Below, piece by piece: positions 49,399-58,092 of a stretch of 64,000 bases of DNA. Within the stretch, counting starts at the first letter, position 1; each line of letters starts with the position of its first letter. This DNA comes from Streptomyces sp. CB02980 (GTDB taxonomy: Bacteria > Actinomycetota > Actinomycetes > Streptomycetales > Streptomycetaceae), in the NCBI RefSeq assembly GCF_014451325.2, contig NZ_JACSCH020000025.1, positions 43,552-107,551 on the forward strand, written 5' to 3'. The notes below the pieces were generated by a model, which did not search any database, was not told the DNA's origin, and saw only the letters and a list, made by a program, of their open reading frames with translations. Both the position numbers and the translations under genes were made by a program.

Positions 49399-50381
49399 AG
49401 TGCTCGCTCCCCCATAAGACCGGCCGCACCCTTGGCGAGCATCTCGTCCGCGAGTTCGCGTCCGAGCGCCATGGCCTCGTCGTGCGAGGTGGGTACGGGT
49501 CCGGTGGTGGACAGCTGCACCAGCGTCGAGCCGTCGGTGGTGCCGACGACGCCGCGCAGGCGCATCTCGGTGACAACCTGCCCGTGACCGGGGTCGTCGG
49601 CCAGCAGGTCGGCCAGCGCACCCACGGGTGCGGAGCAGCCGGCCTCCAGGGCGGCGAGCAGGGATCGCTCGGCGGTCACGGCGGCCCGGGTGAGCGGGTC
49701 GTCGAGCTCGGCGAGCGCGGTGACGAGTTCGGCGTTCGACGCCAGGCACTCGATCGCCAGGGCCCCCTGGCCGGGGGCGGGCAGGACGGAGTCGACCGAC
49801 AGGTGGTCGAGCGACAGGGAGCCGGTGAGCTCCGCCGTCCCGCCGATGCGGTTGAGGCCTGCCGCGGCGAGAACCACCGCGTCCAGTTCCCCGCTGCGTA
49901 CGTAGCCGACCCGGGTGTCGATGTTGCCCCGGATCGGGACGCAGGTGATCTCCAGGCCGTGACTGCGCGCGTACGCGTGGAGCTGGGCCATGCGCCGCGG
50001 AGAGCCGGTGCCGACCCGGGCGCCCTTGGGCAGCCGGTCCAGCGTCAGCCCGTCGCGGGCGATCAGCACGTCGCGCGGGTCCTCGCGCTCCGGGATCGCG
50101 GCCAGCACCAGGTCCGGGTGCTGCGCGGTCGGCAGGTCCTTCAGGGAGTGGACGGCGAAGTCCACCTCGTCCGCGAGCAGCGCGTCACGCAGGGCGGCGA
50201 CGAAGACGCCGGTGCCGCCGATCTGCGCGAGGTGCTCCCGGGAGGTGTCCCCGTACGTCGTGATCTCCACGAGCTCGACGGGCCGGCCGGTCAGCTGCCG
50301 GACGGCGTCGGCCACATGCCCGGACTGGGCCATGGCGAGCTTGCTGCGCCTGGTCCCGAGCCTCAGTGCCCTCTCGGTCAT
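49395..50381 (-). CDS. hemC: porphobilinogen deaminase (hydroxymethylbilane synthase)
   Basis: 328 aa. Begins RALRLGTRRSKLAMAQSGHV, with catalytic Asp region VDFAVHSLKDLPT (about residue 78) and the dipyrromethane-cofactor Cys in LLAALEAGCSAPVGA (about residue 245). It polymerises four porphobilinogens to hydroxymethylbilane. Overlaps hemA by 4 bp and hemD by 4 bp, so rex-hemA-hemC-hemD is one coupled operon. Confidence 0.96.
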   Translation of the reverse strand: MTERALRLGTRRSKLAMAQSGHVADAVRQLTGRPVELVEITTYGDTSREHLAQIGGTGVFVAALRDALLADEVDFAVHSLKDLPTAQHPDLVLAAIPEREDPRDVLIARDGLTLDRLPKGARVGTGSPRRMAQLHAYARSHGLEITCVPIRGNIDTRVGYVRSGELDAVVLAAAGLNRIGGTAELTGSLSLDHLSVDSVLPAPGQGALAIECLASNAELVTALAELDDPLTRAAVTAERSLLAALEAGCSAPVGALADLLADDPGHGQVVTEMRLRGVVGTTDGSTLVQLSTTGPVPTSHDEAMALGRELADEMLAKGAAGLMGERAL

Positions 50382-51760
50382 ACTCGCCCTCGGTTCTTGA
50401 CGTCGGCGTCATTCAGGTCGGCCCGGCTGACAGAAGCCACCGTCTCCGGGTCGAGGTCGAAGAGTGTCCGCAGCGCGTCCGCGTACCCGGCGCCGCCGGG
50501 CTCGCTCGCCAGCTGCTTGACCCGCACGGTCGGCGCGTGCAGGAGCTTGTCGACCACGCGGCGCACGGTCTGGGTGATCTCGGCGCGCTGCTTGTCGTCG
50601 AGGCCGGGCAGCCGGCCCTCGAGCCGGGCGACCTCGCCGGCCACCACGTCGGCGGCCATGGTGCGCAGGGCGACGACGGTGGGGGTGATGTGGGCGGCGC
50701 GCTGGGCGGCGCCGAAGGCCGCGACCTCGTCGGAGACGATGCCGCGCACCTGGTCGACGTCGGCGGCCATGGGCGCGTCGGCGGAGGCCTCGGCGAGCGA
50801 CTCGATGTCGACGAGCCGGACACCGGGGATGCGGTGGGCGGCGGCGTCGATGTCGCGGGGCATGGCGAGGTCGAGCAGGGCGAGCGGGGTGCGGCGGCCC
50901 TGGACGGCGGTCTCGATGTCGTCCCCGGTGAGGACGAGTCCGGTGGCGCCGGTGCAGGAGACGACGACGTCGGCACGTGTCAGTTCGTCGCCGACGGCAA
51001 CCATCTCGACCGCGTGCGCGGCCACTCCCGCACCTTCCCCGGAGCTGCCTCTGGGGGTGCCCCCGGGCTCGTTCAGGATCTGCGCGAGTCGCTCGGCACG
51101 GGCCAGGGTGCGGTTGGCGATGACGATCTCGGAGACGCCGGAACGCGCGAGCGTGGCGGCGGCGAGCGAGGACATCGAGCCGGCGCCGATGACGAGTGCC
51201 TTCTTGCCCGTGGCCCAGGTGTCGACGTCGGTGCCGTCGGCGAGCTGCTCAAGGCCGAAGGTGACGAGCGACTGCCCGGCCCGGTCGATCCCGGTCTCGC
51301 TGTGGGCACGCTTGCCGACCCTCAGGGCCTGCTGGAACAGGTCGTTGAGGAGGCGGCCGGCAGTGTGCAGCTCCTGGCCGAGGGCGAGGGCGTCCTTGAT
51401 CTGGCCGAGGATCTGGCCCTCGCCGACGACCATCGAGTCGAGCCCGCAGGCCACCGAGAAGAGGTGGTGGACGGCCCGGTCCTCGTAGTGCACGTAGAGA
51501 TAGGGGGTGAGCTCGTCCAGGCCGACGCCGCTGTGCTGCGCGAGCAGCGTGGACAGCTCGGCGACACCGGCGTGGAACTTGTCCACGTCGGCGTAGAGCT
51601 CGATGCGGTTGCAGGTGGCAAGGACGGTGCCCTCGGCGGCCGGTTCGGCGGCGAGGGTGTCCTGGAGGAGCTTGGCCTGGGTGTCCGCCGCGAGTGCCGC
51701 CCGCTCCAGGATGGAGACGGGGGCGCTGCGGTGGCTGAGGCCGACGACGAGAAGACTCAT
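50378..51760 (-). CDS. hemA: glutamyl-tRNA reductase
   Basis: 460 aa. Catalytic Cys in LATCNRIELYADV (about residue 50), the conserved GLDSMVVGEGQILGQIKDA (about residue 108) and an NADPH site VIGAGSMSSLAAATLARSG (about residue 190). It reduces glutamyl-tRNA to glutamate-1-semialdehyde, the substrate of HemL. Its start overlaps the rex stop by 4 bp, so it is under Rex control. Confidence 0.96.
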   Translation of the reverse strand: MSLLVVGLSHRSAPVSILERAALAADTQAKLLQDTLAAEPAAEGTVLATCNRIELYADVDKFHAGVAELSTLLAQHSGVGLDELTPYLYVHYEDRAVHHLFSVACGLDSMVVGEGQILGQIKDALALGQELHTAGRLLNDLFQQALRVGKRAHSETGIDRAGQSLVTFGLEQLADGTDVDTWATGKKALVIGAGSMSSLAAATLARSGVSEIVIANRTLARAERLAQILNEPGGTPRGSSGEGAGVAAHAVEMVAVGDELTRADVVVSCTGATGLVLTGDDIETAVQGRRTPLALLDLAMPRDIDAAAHRIPGVRLVDIESLAEASADAPMAADVDQVRGIVSDEVAAFGAAQRAAHITPTVVALRTMAADVVAGEVARLEGRLPGLDDKQRAEITQTVRRVVDKLLHAPTVRVKQLASEPGGAGYADALRTLFDLDPETVASVSRADLNDADVKNRGRV

Positions 51761-52554
51761 GCCGGCATCACGGCGGGGACGTCCCCGTCGGGTCCCTTGC
51801 GGTTGCCGCCCGTCGCGCCACGGGGGGCCGGCGGTGCGACGGCCGTGGCGGTCTCCGCCTCGGCGGCGGCGTCGGCCTCGGCGTTCGACTCCTCGCCTGC
51901 CTTGCGCTGCTCGTGGAAGGCGAGGATCTGCAGCTCGATGGAGAGGTCGACCTTGCGTACGTCCACGCCGTCGGGCACGGAGAGCACGGTCGGGGCGAAG
52001 TTCAGGATGGAGGTGACTCCGGCGGCCACGAGCCGGTCGCAGACCTGCTGGGCGACGCCGGCCGGGGTCGCGATGACGCCGATGGAGACGCCGTCCTCCT
52101 CGATGATCTTCTCGAGGTCGTCGCTGTGCTGGACGGGGATCCCGGCGACCGGCTTGCCGGTCATGGCGGGGTCGGCGTCGATCAGCGCGGCGACGCGGAA
52201 GCCGCGGGAGGCGAAACCGCCGTAGCCGGCGAGCGCGGCACCGAGGTTTCCGATACCGACGATGACGACCGGCCAGTCCTGGGTGAGCCCCAGCTCGCGG
52301 GAGATCTGGTAGACGAGGTACTCGACGTCGTAGCCGACCCCGCGGGTGCCGTAGGAACCCAGGTAGCTGAAGTCCTTGCGCAGCTTCGCGGAGTTGACCC
52401 CCGCCGCGGCGGCGAGCTCTTCGGAGGAGACCGTGGGTACGGAGCGCTCCGAGAGCGCGGTGAGTGCGCGCAGATACAGCGGAAGCCGGGCGACGGTGGC
52501 CTCGGGAATTCCTCGGCTACGGGTCGCCGGTCGGTGAGTTCGGCCAGTTGCCAC
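51757..52554 (-). CDS. rex: redox-sensing repressor Rex
   Basis: 265 aa. N-terminal winged HTH (VSSEELAAAAGVNSAKLRKD, about residues 40-60) and a Rossmann NAD(H)-binding domain (VIVGIGNLGAALAGYGGF near residue 90). Rex binds DNA when NADH/NAD+ is low and releases it when NADH rises. The last 40 residues are a disordered Ala/Glu/Pro tail. GTG 52554 has GCAGGAG upstream. A Rex operator lies 77-94 bp before the start, so rex-hemACD is autoregulated, as established in S. coelicolor. Confidence 0.95.
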   Translation of the reverse strand: MATGRTHRPATRSRGIPEATVARLPLYLRALTALSERSVPTVSSEELAAAAGVNSAKLRKDFSYLGSYGTRGVGYDVEYLVYQISRELGLTQDWPVVIVGIGNLGAALAGYGGFASRGFRVAALIDADPAMTGKPVAGIPVQHSDDLEKIIEEDGVSIGVIATPAGVAQQVCDRLVAAGVTSILNFAPTVLSVPDGVDVRKVDLSIELQILAFHEQRKAGEESNAEADAAAEAETATAVAPPAPRGATGGNRKGPDGDVPAVMPA

Positions 52555-52630
52555 GGTGCTCCTGCGGGATGAGCGGGGCTGCAGGCGGCCATATGTCCCA
52601 AGACCGCCCCGTCGAATGCAGGCTATGTCT

Positions 52631-52648
52631 TTGTGAACGCGTGCACAA
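52631..52648. promoter_or_regulatory. Rex operator (ROP) of rex-hemACD
   Basis: TTGTGAACGCGTGCACAA is a near-perfect match to the known ROP consensus TTGTGAAnnnnTTCACAA-type palindrome. It lies in the leader of rex, 77-94 bp from the GTG. This is the classical site of Rex autoregulation in Streptomyces. Confidence 0.92.
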
Positions 52649-52826
52649 AGATGGTGTCCGTTTTGTCCGGCCAAAGTGACCGGGGTCACGCGGCTGGTTC
52701 GTATCGTCACGGAACCGCGCGGCGTGTCAGCGCGTTGAGAACCCGAAGGGGGCAAAACCGCACACACTCCTCACGACACCGCCCCCGAAGCCCAACAAAA
52801 CGTCCATGATGGTAGCCGTCTTTCGG

Positions 52827-53108
52827 TCACGCACCCAGTTCGCGCCGGAGCCGCCCGGCGTCGACGCGCCAGAAGGTGTGCTGCTCGCCGTCGACCAGGA
52901 CGACGGGGATCTGCTCCCAGTACGCCCGGTGGAGCTCCTCGTCCCGGGTGATGTCCTTCTCCTCCCAGCGCGCCCCCGTCTCCGCGCACACGGCCTCGAT
53001 CACCGCGCGGGCGTCGTCGCAGAGATGGCAGCCCGGCTTGCCGATCAGCGTCACGGTGCGCGACCCGGCGTCCGTCTTCTTCTTCGTCCGTCCGAACATG
53101 ACGTCCAT
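52827..53108 (-). CDS. glutaredoxin-like protein
   Basis: 93 aa thioredoxin-fold protein with LIGKPGCHLCDDARAVIE at about residues 22-40 (CxxC) and the cis-Pro segment IPVVLVDGEQHTFWRVD. Fits the glutaredoxin 2/DUF836 type often found beside rex in Streptomyces. It probably exchanges disulfides, perhaps with mycothiol. ATG 53108 has GGGGA just upstream; ATG 53099 would lose three residues. Divergent from the HAD gene at 53202. Confidence 0.88.
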   Translation of the reverse strand: MDVMFGRTKKKTDAGSRTVTLIGKPGCHLCDDARAVIEAVCAETGARWEEKDITRDEELHRAYWEQIPVVLVDGEQHTFWRVDAGRLRRELGA

Positions 53109-53201
53109 TCTGTCCCCGATTAACAGGGGAGCCCCGCAGTGTTCACGCCGCGGCATCGTCACAAGTCGGGAAGTACCGAACAGACTGGCTATGCTCACGG
53201 C

Positions 53202-54161
53202 ATGGCCGCTCTGGGATGGCTCACCCCCCGTAGGCGCTCCGCCACCGCGCGCAGCGTGCTCGCAGGCGAGGCCGCTGCCGAGGCAGCGCGCAAGTCCTCG
53301 CTCCAGCTGGAACGGGAGCGGGAGGAGTCGGCGGCCCAGGAACCCACGGAGGCCGAGGCCCCGGCCGAGCCCGAGTTCCCGGTCGTCGGCGACGTACGGG
53401 CGGCCGCGTTCTTCGATCTCGACAACACCGTGATGCAGGGCGCGTCGATCTTCCACTTCGGCCGCGGCCTGTACAAGCGGAAGTTCTTCCAGCGCCGTGA
53501 ACTCGCCCGCTTCGCCTGGGCACAGGCCTGGTTCCGGATCGCCGGCGTCGAGGACCCCGAGCACATCCAGGAGGCCCGCGACAGCGCCCTGTCCATCGTC
53601 AAGGGCCACCGCGTCTCCGAGCTGATGTCGATCGGCGAGGAGATCTACGACGAGTACATGGCCGACCGCATCTGGCCCGGCACCCGCGACCTCGCCCAGG
53701 CGCACCTGGACGCGGGCCAGAAGGTCTGGCTGGTCACCGCCGCCCCGGTCGAGACGGCCATGATCATCGCCCGCAGGCTCGGTCTGACCGGCGCGCTCGG
53801 CACGGTCGCCGAGTCCGTCGACGGCGTCTACACGGGCAAGCTGGTCGGCGAGCCCCTGCACGGCCCGGCGAAGGCCGAGGCGGTACGGGCCCTCGCCGCC
53901 GCCGAGGGCCTCGACCTGAGCCGCTGCGCCGCCTACAGCGACTCGCACAACGACATCCCGATGCTCTCGCTCGTCGGCCACCCGTACGCGATCAACCCGG
54001 ACACCAAGCTCCGCAAGCACGCGAAGGCCCGGGACTGGCGACTGCGCGACTACCGGACCGGCCGCAAGGCCGCGAAGGTCGGCATCCCCGCCGCCGCGGG
54101 CCTGGGCGCCCTGGCCGGCGGCACGGCGGCCGCGGTCGCCCTGCACCGCCGCCGCCACTGA
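53202..54161 (+). CDS. HAD-superfamily IB hydrolase
   Basis: 319 aa. HAD motif I AAFFDLDNTVMQG (about residue 69-80), motif III/IV region AAYSDSHNDIPMLSLVG (about residue 244). The HAD-IB group includes phosphoserine-phosphatase-like enzymes. A Glu/Ala-rich coiled leader (residues 20-60) precedes the domain and a hydrophobic helix with a basic end (AAGLGALAGGTAAAVALHRR) follows it, so it may be membrane-attached at the C-terminus. Start at 53202 (MAALGWLTPRR). Confidence 0.88.
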   Translation: MAALGWLTPRRRSATARSVLAGEAAAEAARKSSLQLEREREESAAQEPTEAEAPAEPEFPVVGDVRAAAFFDLDNTVMQGASIFHFGRGLYKRKFFQRRELARFAWAQAWFRIAGVEDPEHIQEARDSALSIVKGHRVSELMSIGEEIYDEYMADRIWPGTRDLAQAHLDAGQKVWLVTAAPVETAMIIARRLGLTGALGTVAESVDGVYTGKLVGEPLHGPAKAEAVRALAAAEGLDLSRCAAYSDSHNDIPMLSLVGHPYAINPDTKLRKHAKARDWRLRDYRTGRKAAKVGIPAAAGLGALAGGTAAAVALHRRRH

Positions 54162-54599
54162 GGCCCGGCTCCACCCTTCTCTCCCGGTGCGCCGGAGCGG
54201 TCTGCCGATACGTTTCGGCTGCGATCATCTGCGACAACCCCGGACCAGGCGCCCTCACCCGTCCGTGGTCGAACACCACCGCACAGGTCGACTCCCAGGC
54301 ATTCGGGGCTCCTTACCCCGCAGCGGCCCCGATCACTCACCGGTCCCGCACTTGAGCACAACGCAACGCCTGCGCAGTCACACTCGGAAGCAAACCGATC
54401 AACAATCGGTCACCGATCGCACCTTATTCCGACTGCAAGCAGTAACAGAACCGACGGAACCGGTGATTTGAGCAACTGGGTGTAGCGCTGCCTGTACGAA
54501 GCGTTATTCTCCTGGGACGCACAAAGGACCCCTCACGTCGCCACGACGGGTGAACGGTCCCGCACTGCACGTGATGGAAGCTCTGCCTCTGGGAGTCCC
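54162..54599. promoter_or_regulatory. 438 bp bldN control region with overlapping palindromes
   Basis: No gene. ACCGAT (54394-54399), N5, ATCGGT (54405-54410), C, ACCGAT (54412-54417) makes two inverted repeats that share an arm; ATCGGTCACCGAT is a perfect 13 bp palindrome. They lie about 185-205 bp upstream of bldN. The region is locally A/T-richer (54360-54520) as expected for a promoter. bldN is known to be repressed by BldD, whose sites contain a TCAC core as here, but a BldD site cannot be assigned with certainty. Confidence 0.55.
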
Positions 54600-55388
54600 G
54601 TGTACCCACACGTCGGGGTTGACACCTCGGGCCTGGCTACGCTGCGCGCAACGGTCATCGACCGTTTGCGCGGCTTCGTCCCCACCGCGTACGCCGGCCC
54701 CGTCCCCGCCTTCGCCTTCGCCGCACCGGCACCCGCCGGCCCTTGCTATGCCCTGGCCGACGGTGGCGCCGCCGTGGGCAGACGCGGTGCCCGGTCCGGA
54801 ACCTCGACCACCACCCCCCGCCGCCCCACCGCCGACAGCGACAGCGCCCGCATGATGGACCTCGTCGAGCGCGCCCAGGCGGGCGAGGCCGAGGCCTTCG
54901 GCCGGCTGTACGACCAGTACAGCGACACCGTCTACCGCTACATCTACTACCGCGTCGGCGGGAAGGCGACGGCGGAGGACCTCACAAGTGAGACGTTCCT
55001 GCGCGCCCTGCGCCGGATCTCCACCTTCACCTGGCAGGGCCGCGACTTCGGTGCCTGGCTCGTCACCATCGCCAGGAACCTGGTCGCCGACCACTTCAAG
55101 TCCAGCCGCTTCCGCCTGGAAGTGACCACCGGCGAGATGCTCGACGCCAACGAGGTCGAGCGCAGCCCCGAGGACTCCGTCCTGGAGTCCCTCTCCAACG
55201 CCGCACTCCTCGACGCGGTCCGCCGCCTCAACCCCCAGCAGCAGGAGTGCGTCACCCTGCGCTTCCTCCAGGGCCTCTCGGTCGCCGAGACCGCCCGGGT
55301 CATGGGGAAGAACGAGGGGGCGATCAAGACCCTCCAGTACCGGGCCGTCCGCACACTGGCCCGCCTGCTCCCGGACGACGCCCGCTGA
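54600..55388 (+). CDS. bldN: developmental ECF-type sigma factor BldN
   Basis: 262 aa. Begins MYPHVGVDTSGLATLRATVI, the pro-sequence characteristic of BldN, which is removed to activate the sigma factor. Region 2 is at about residues 95-150 (FGRLYDQYSDTVYRYIYYRV) and region 4 at 205-255 (PQQQECVTLRFLQGLSVAET). BldN directs transcription of bldM and the chaplin and rodlin coat genes for aerial hyphae, and is held by the anti-sigma factor encoded next. GTG start with GGGAG just upstream. Confidence 0.95.
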   Translation: MYPHVGVDTSGLATLRATVIDRLRGFVPTAYAGPVPAFAFAAPAPAGPCYALADGGAAVGRRGARSGTSTTTPRRPTADSDSARMMDLVERAQAGEAEAFGRLYDQYSDTVYRYIYYRVGGKATAEDLTSETFLRALRRISTFTWQGRDFGAWLVTIARNLVADHFKSSRFRLEVTTGEMLDANEVERSPEDSVLESLSNAALLDAVRRLNPQQQECVTLRFLQGLSVAETARVMGKNEGAIKTLQYRAVRTLARLLPDDAR

Positions 55389-55527
55389 CCGGTTCGCGCC
55401 CCCCACACACGCCCACGCGGACCGGACCGCGCCCCGGTCCCCGCCTCTCCCCCCACATCCCTACGACCCCCGCCCAACTCACAGTCGGTGACGCCTCGAT
55501 GACGCACTGGTCCGATCATCTTTCGCG

Positions 55528-55556
55528 CGTAACCCAAGTGCCGCGCCGCTCGTTGT
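55528..55556 (+). promoter_or_regulatory. BldN-type promoter for rsbN
   Basis: CGTAAC (55528-55533) and CGTTGT (55551-55556), spacer 17 bp, match the published BldN consensus CGTAAC-N16-CGTTGA except for one spacer base and the last A. It lies 131 bp upstream of the rsbN GTG. In S. venezuelae rsbN is transcribed from a BldN-dependent promoter, which fits a negative feedback loop. Confidence 0.75.
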
Positions 55557-55686
55557 GCGGGATGCAGGCTCCCTGTGGACACGCCATGTCCGCAGCCACT
55601 CACTCTTTCGTGTGGATGCGCTCAAGGTGTGCAACCTTCCGGACACCCCGGGGAGTCGACCGTCATGACGAGAGGAGGTGCCGCCA

Positions 55687-56931
55687 GTGATCGCGAACGT
55701 ATCGGCGCACCGGCGGGCGAACGCCTTCGCCCAGGCCCTGGAGGACCGGGAGTCCGAGGGCGCGGCGGCCGATCAGCCGGAGACTCCGGCAGAACCGGCC
55801 GAACAGGGGCGGCTGTTGGCCGCGGCGAGTGGCCTCGGCGAACTGCCGAAGCCACAGCTGGATCCCGAGGTCAAGGTGGTGCAGCGGGCCCAGCTCGTCG
55901 CCGCCATGGAAGCGATGCTCATGGAAGGGAGCGCGGCCGGAGCCCCCACGGTGCCCGAGCAGCGCACCGCCGGCGGCAAGGGCGCCCACCGGGCGTCCCC
56001 ACTGCGGAAGCTACGGCCCCGCTCCCGCTGGTCCAAGGGCCTCGCCGCCGGCGGCCTCACGGTCGGTGTGGCGGCGGGCGCCTTCGGCGGCGTCGCGGCT
56101 GCCAGCTCCGACGCGCTCCCCGGTGACTCGCTCTACGGGCTCAAGCGAGGCATGGAAGACATCAAGCTGGGCATGGCGGACGACGACGCGGACCGCGGCG
56201 GCATCTACCTCGACCAGGCGTCCACCCGGCTCAGCGAGGCCCGCAGACTCATGGAGCGCGGCCGCATCGGCGACCTCGACCACGAGTCGCTCACCGAGAT
56301 CCGCCGGGTCCTGGGCGGGATGAAGCACGACGCCACCGAGGGCCACCGGCTCCTCCGCCAGGCGTACGAACGGGACGGCGAGATCGCCCCGATGGCCCGG
56401 CTCAACTCCTTCGCCCAGGCCCACCGGGACACCTGGAACGGCCTCCGCGACCGACTCCCCGTCCAGTTGTCGGACGTGGGCAGCGAGGTCACGCACGTCT
56501 TCGACGCCATGGACGAAGAGGTCGGGCCCCTCCAGTCGGTGCTCCCCCGCACCCCCGAGAGGGGCGCGGTCGGCACGGAAAGCCCCGGCGGCCGCCCGAG
56601 CACGCCACAGACCTCCCAGGGCACGGACACCCAGCGTCCGCCGTCCACCCACGAGGTCCCGCCCTCGGGCAGCCACTCCGCACCGCCCCGCCCGTCGGGC
56701 CCCAGCACGGGCACCAGCCCGAGCGCCGACAGCGGCACCGAACCACCGGAGGACGACGGTCTCCTCGGTGGCAGCACCGGCGGGCTGCTCAAGCCCCCCG
56801 TCTCCCCGACGGGCACACCGACCGCCCCCACGGACGGTCAGACCCCACCCGAGATGCCGGACGTCACCATTCCGCCCATCCTGCCGGGCCTGCTTCCAGG
56901 CCTCGGCATCGACAGCGAGGACGCTCGCTAG
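55687..56931 (+). CDS. rsbN: anti-sigma factor RsbN (DUF5667)
   Basis: 414 aa. An N-terminal cytoplasmic domain (VIANVSAHRRANAFAQALED onward, residues 1-115) that should bind BldN, a transmembrane helix near residues 119-138 (LAAGGLTVGVAAGAFGGVAA), then an extracytoplasmic DUF5667 domain (SSDALPGDSLYGLKRGMEDI) and a Pro/Ser/Thr-rich C-terminus. It lacks the Cys/His zinc motif of ZAS anti-sigma factors. GTG at 55687 is chosen because GAGGAGG would overlap the other GTG at 55678. Followed by a strong terminator. Confidence 0.93.
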   Translation: MIANVSAHRRANAFAQALEDRESEGAAADQPETPAEPAEQGRLLAAASGLGELPKPQLDPEVKVVQRAQLVAAMEAMLMEGSAAGAPTVPEQRTAGGKGAHRASPLRKLRPRSRWSKGLAAGGLTVGVAAGAFGGVAAASSDALPGDSLYGLKRGMEDIKLGMADDDADRGGIYLDQASTRLSEARRLMERGRIGDLDHESLTEIRRVLGGMKHDATEGHRLLRQAYERDGEIAPMARLNSFAQAHRDTWNGLRDRLPVQLSDVGSEVTHVFDAMDEEVGPLQSVLPRTPERGAVGTESPGGRPSTPQTSQGTDTQRPPSTHEVPPSGSHSAPPRPSGPSTGTSPSADSGTEPPEDDGLLGGSTGGLLKPPVSPTGTPTAPTDGQTPPEMPDVTIPPILPGLLPGLGIDSEDAR

Positions 56932-56940
56932 CAAGAAGAA

Positions 56941-56974
56941 GGGGCGCCCCCACGGACGGGGGGCGCCCCTTTTT
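56941..56974 (+). terminator. rho-independent terminator after rsbN
   Basis: GGGGCGCCCCC (56941-56951), loop ACGGAC, then the complementary G/C arm (about 56959-56969) and a run of five T (56970-56974). This is the classical terminator of the bldN-rsbN unit and may also serve the convergent acyltransferase gene, whose stop is 30 bp on. Confidence 0.9.
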
Positions 56975-57003
56975 CCGTGCTCCGAACCTCAGCGGTCCCC
57001 GGC

Positions 57004-58077
57004 TCAGAAGAAGACCGACCGCCGCTGCACCAGCAACTTGTAGAGCGTGTGCTGGATCTGCTCCCGCACCTGATCCGTCAGGTTGAACATCAGCATCGGG
57101 TCCTCCGCCGCCTCCGGAGCGTACGAATCCGTCGGGATCGGCTCACCGAACTGGATCGTCCACTTCGTCGGCAGCGGCAGCGCCCCGAGCGGCCCCAGCC
57201 AGGGGAAGGTCGGGGTGAGCGGGAAGTACGGGAAGCCGAGCACCCGCGCCAGCGTCTTGGCGTTCCCCACCATCGGGTATATCTCCTCGGCCCCGACGAT
57301 CGAGCAGGGCACGATCGGCACCCCGGCCCGCAGCGCCGTCGACACGAAGCCGCCCCGCCCGAACCGCTGGAGCTTGTACCGCTCCCCGAAGGGCTTCCCG
57401 ATCCCCTTGAAGCCCTCCGGCATCACGCCGACGATCTCACCGGAGCGCAGCAGCCGCTCCGCGTCCTCCGCACAGGCCAGGGTGTGCCCCGCCTTGCGGG
57501 CCAGCTCGTTGACGACCGGCAGCACGAAGACCAGATCGGCGGCGAGCAGCCGCAGATGCCGCCCGGCCGGATGGTGGTCGTGGACGGCGACCTGCATCAT
57601 CAGCCCGTCCAGCGGCAGGGTCCCCGAGTGGTTGGCGACGATGAGCGCCCCGCCCTCGGCCGGGATGTTCTCGACGCCCTTCACCTCGACCCGGAAGTAC
57701 TTCTCGTACAGCGGGCGGAGCAGCGACATCAGGACCTGGTCGGTGAGCTCCTCGTCGTAGCCGAACTCGTCGACCTCGTAGTCGCCGGTGATCCGGCGCC
57801 GCAGAAACGCGAGCCCGCCCGCGAGCCGCCGCTCCCAGCCGCCGGCCCCCGCCTCGGCTCCGGCGGCGGTCTCTCCGCCGGCCCCCACGTCGCCGCCAGC
57901 GGCCTCCCCGGCCGTGCCGGGAGCCGGACCCTCCCGGCCCTCCTCCGGCTCCTGAGGGCCCTGCTGCGGCCCCGGCAGGGCCCGTACGGCCGCCGCCTCG
58001 CCGTCGGCTCGGCCGCCGGGCCGTCGCCGGGCCCGCGACCGGTCGTCGTCGAACGGAATGACCTTGGCGTCCGCCAT
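57004..58077 (-). CDS. lysophospholipid/diacylglycerol acyltransferase-like protein
   Basis: 357 aa. Acyltransferase motif VANHSGTLPLDGLMMQ (about residue 183-198, variant NHxxxxxD) and PEGFKGIGKPFGERYKLQRF (about residue 230). It resembles the PlsC/DAGAT group that acylates lysophospholipids or diacylglycerol. The N-terminal 90 residues are Arg/Ala/Gly-rich and disordered; a hydrophobic membrane-attachment region precedes the motif. Co-directional with the SDR gene, 15 bp gap. Confidence 0.87.
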   Translation of the reverse strand: MADAKVIPFDDDRSRARRRPGGRADGEAAAVRALPGPQQGPQEPEEGREGPAPGTAGEAAGGDVGAGGETAAGAEAGAGGWERRLAGGLAFLRRRITGDYEVDEFGYDEELTDQVLMSLLRPLYEKYFRVEVKGVENIPAEGGALIVANHSGTLPLDGLMMQVAVHDHHPAGRHLRLLAADLVFVLPVVNELARKAGHTLACAEDAERLLRSGEIVGVMPEGFKGIGKPFGERYKLQRFGRGGFVSTALRAGVPIVPCSIVGAEEIYPMVGNAKTLARVLGFPYFPLTPTFPWLGPLGALPLPTKWTIQFGEPIPTDSYAPEAAEDPMLMFNLTDQVREQIQHTLYKLLVQRRSVFF

Positions 58078-58092
58078 CGCTGTCCGGTCTCC

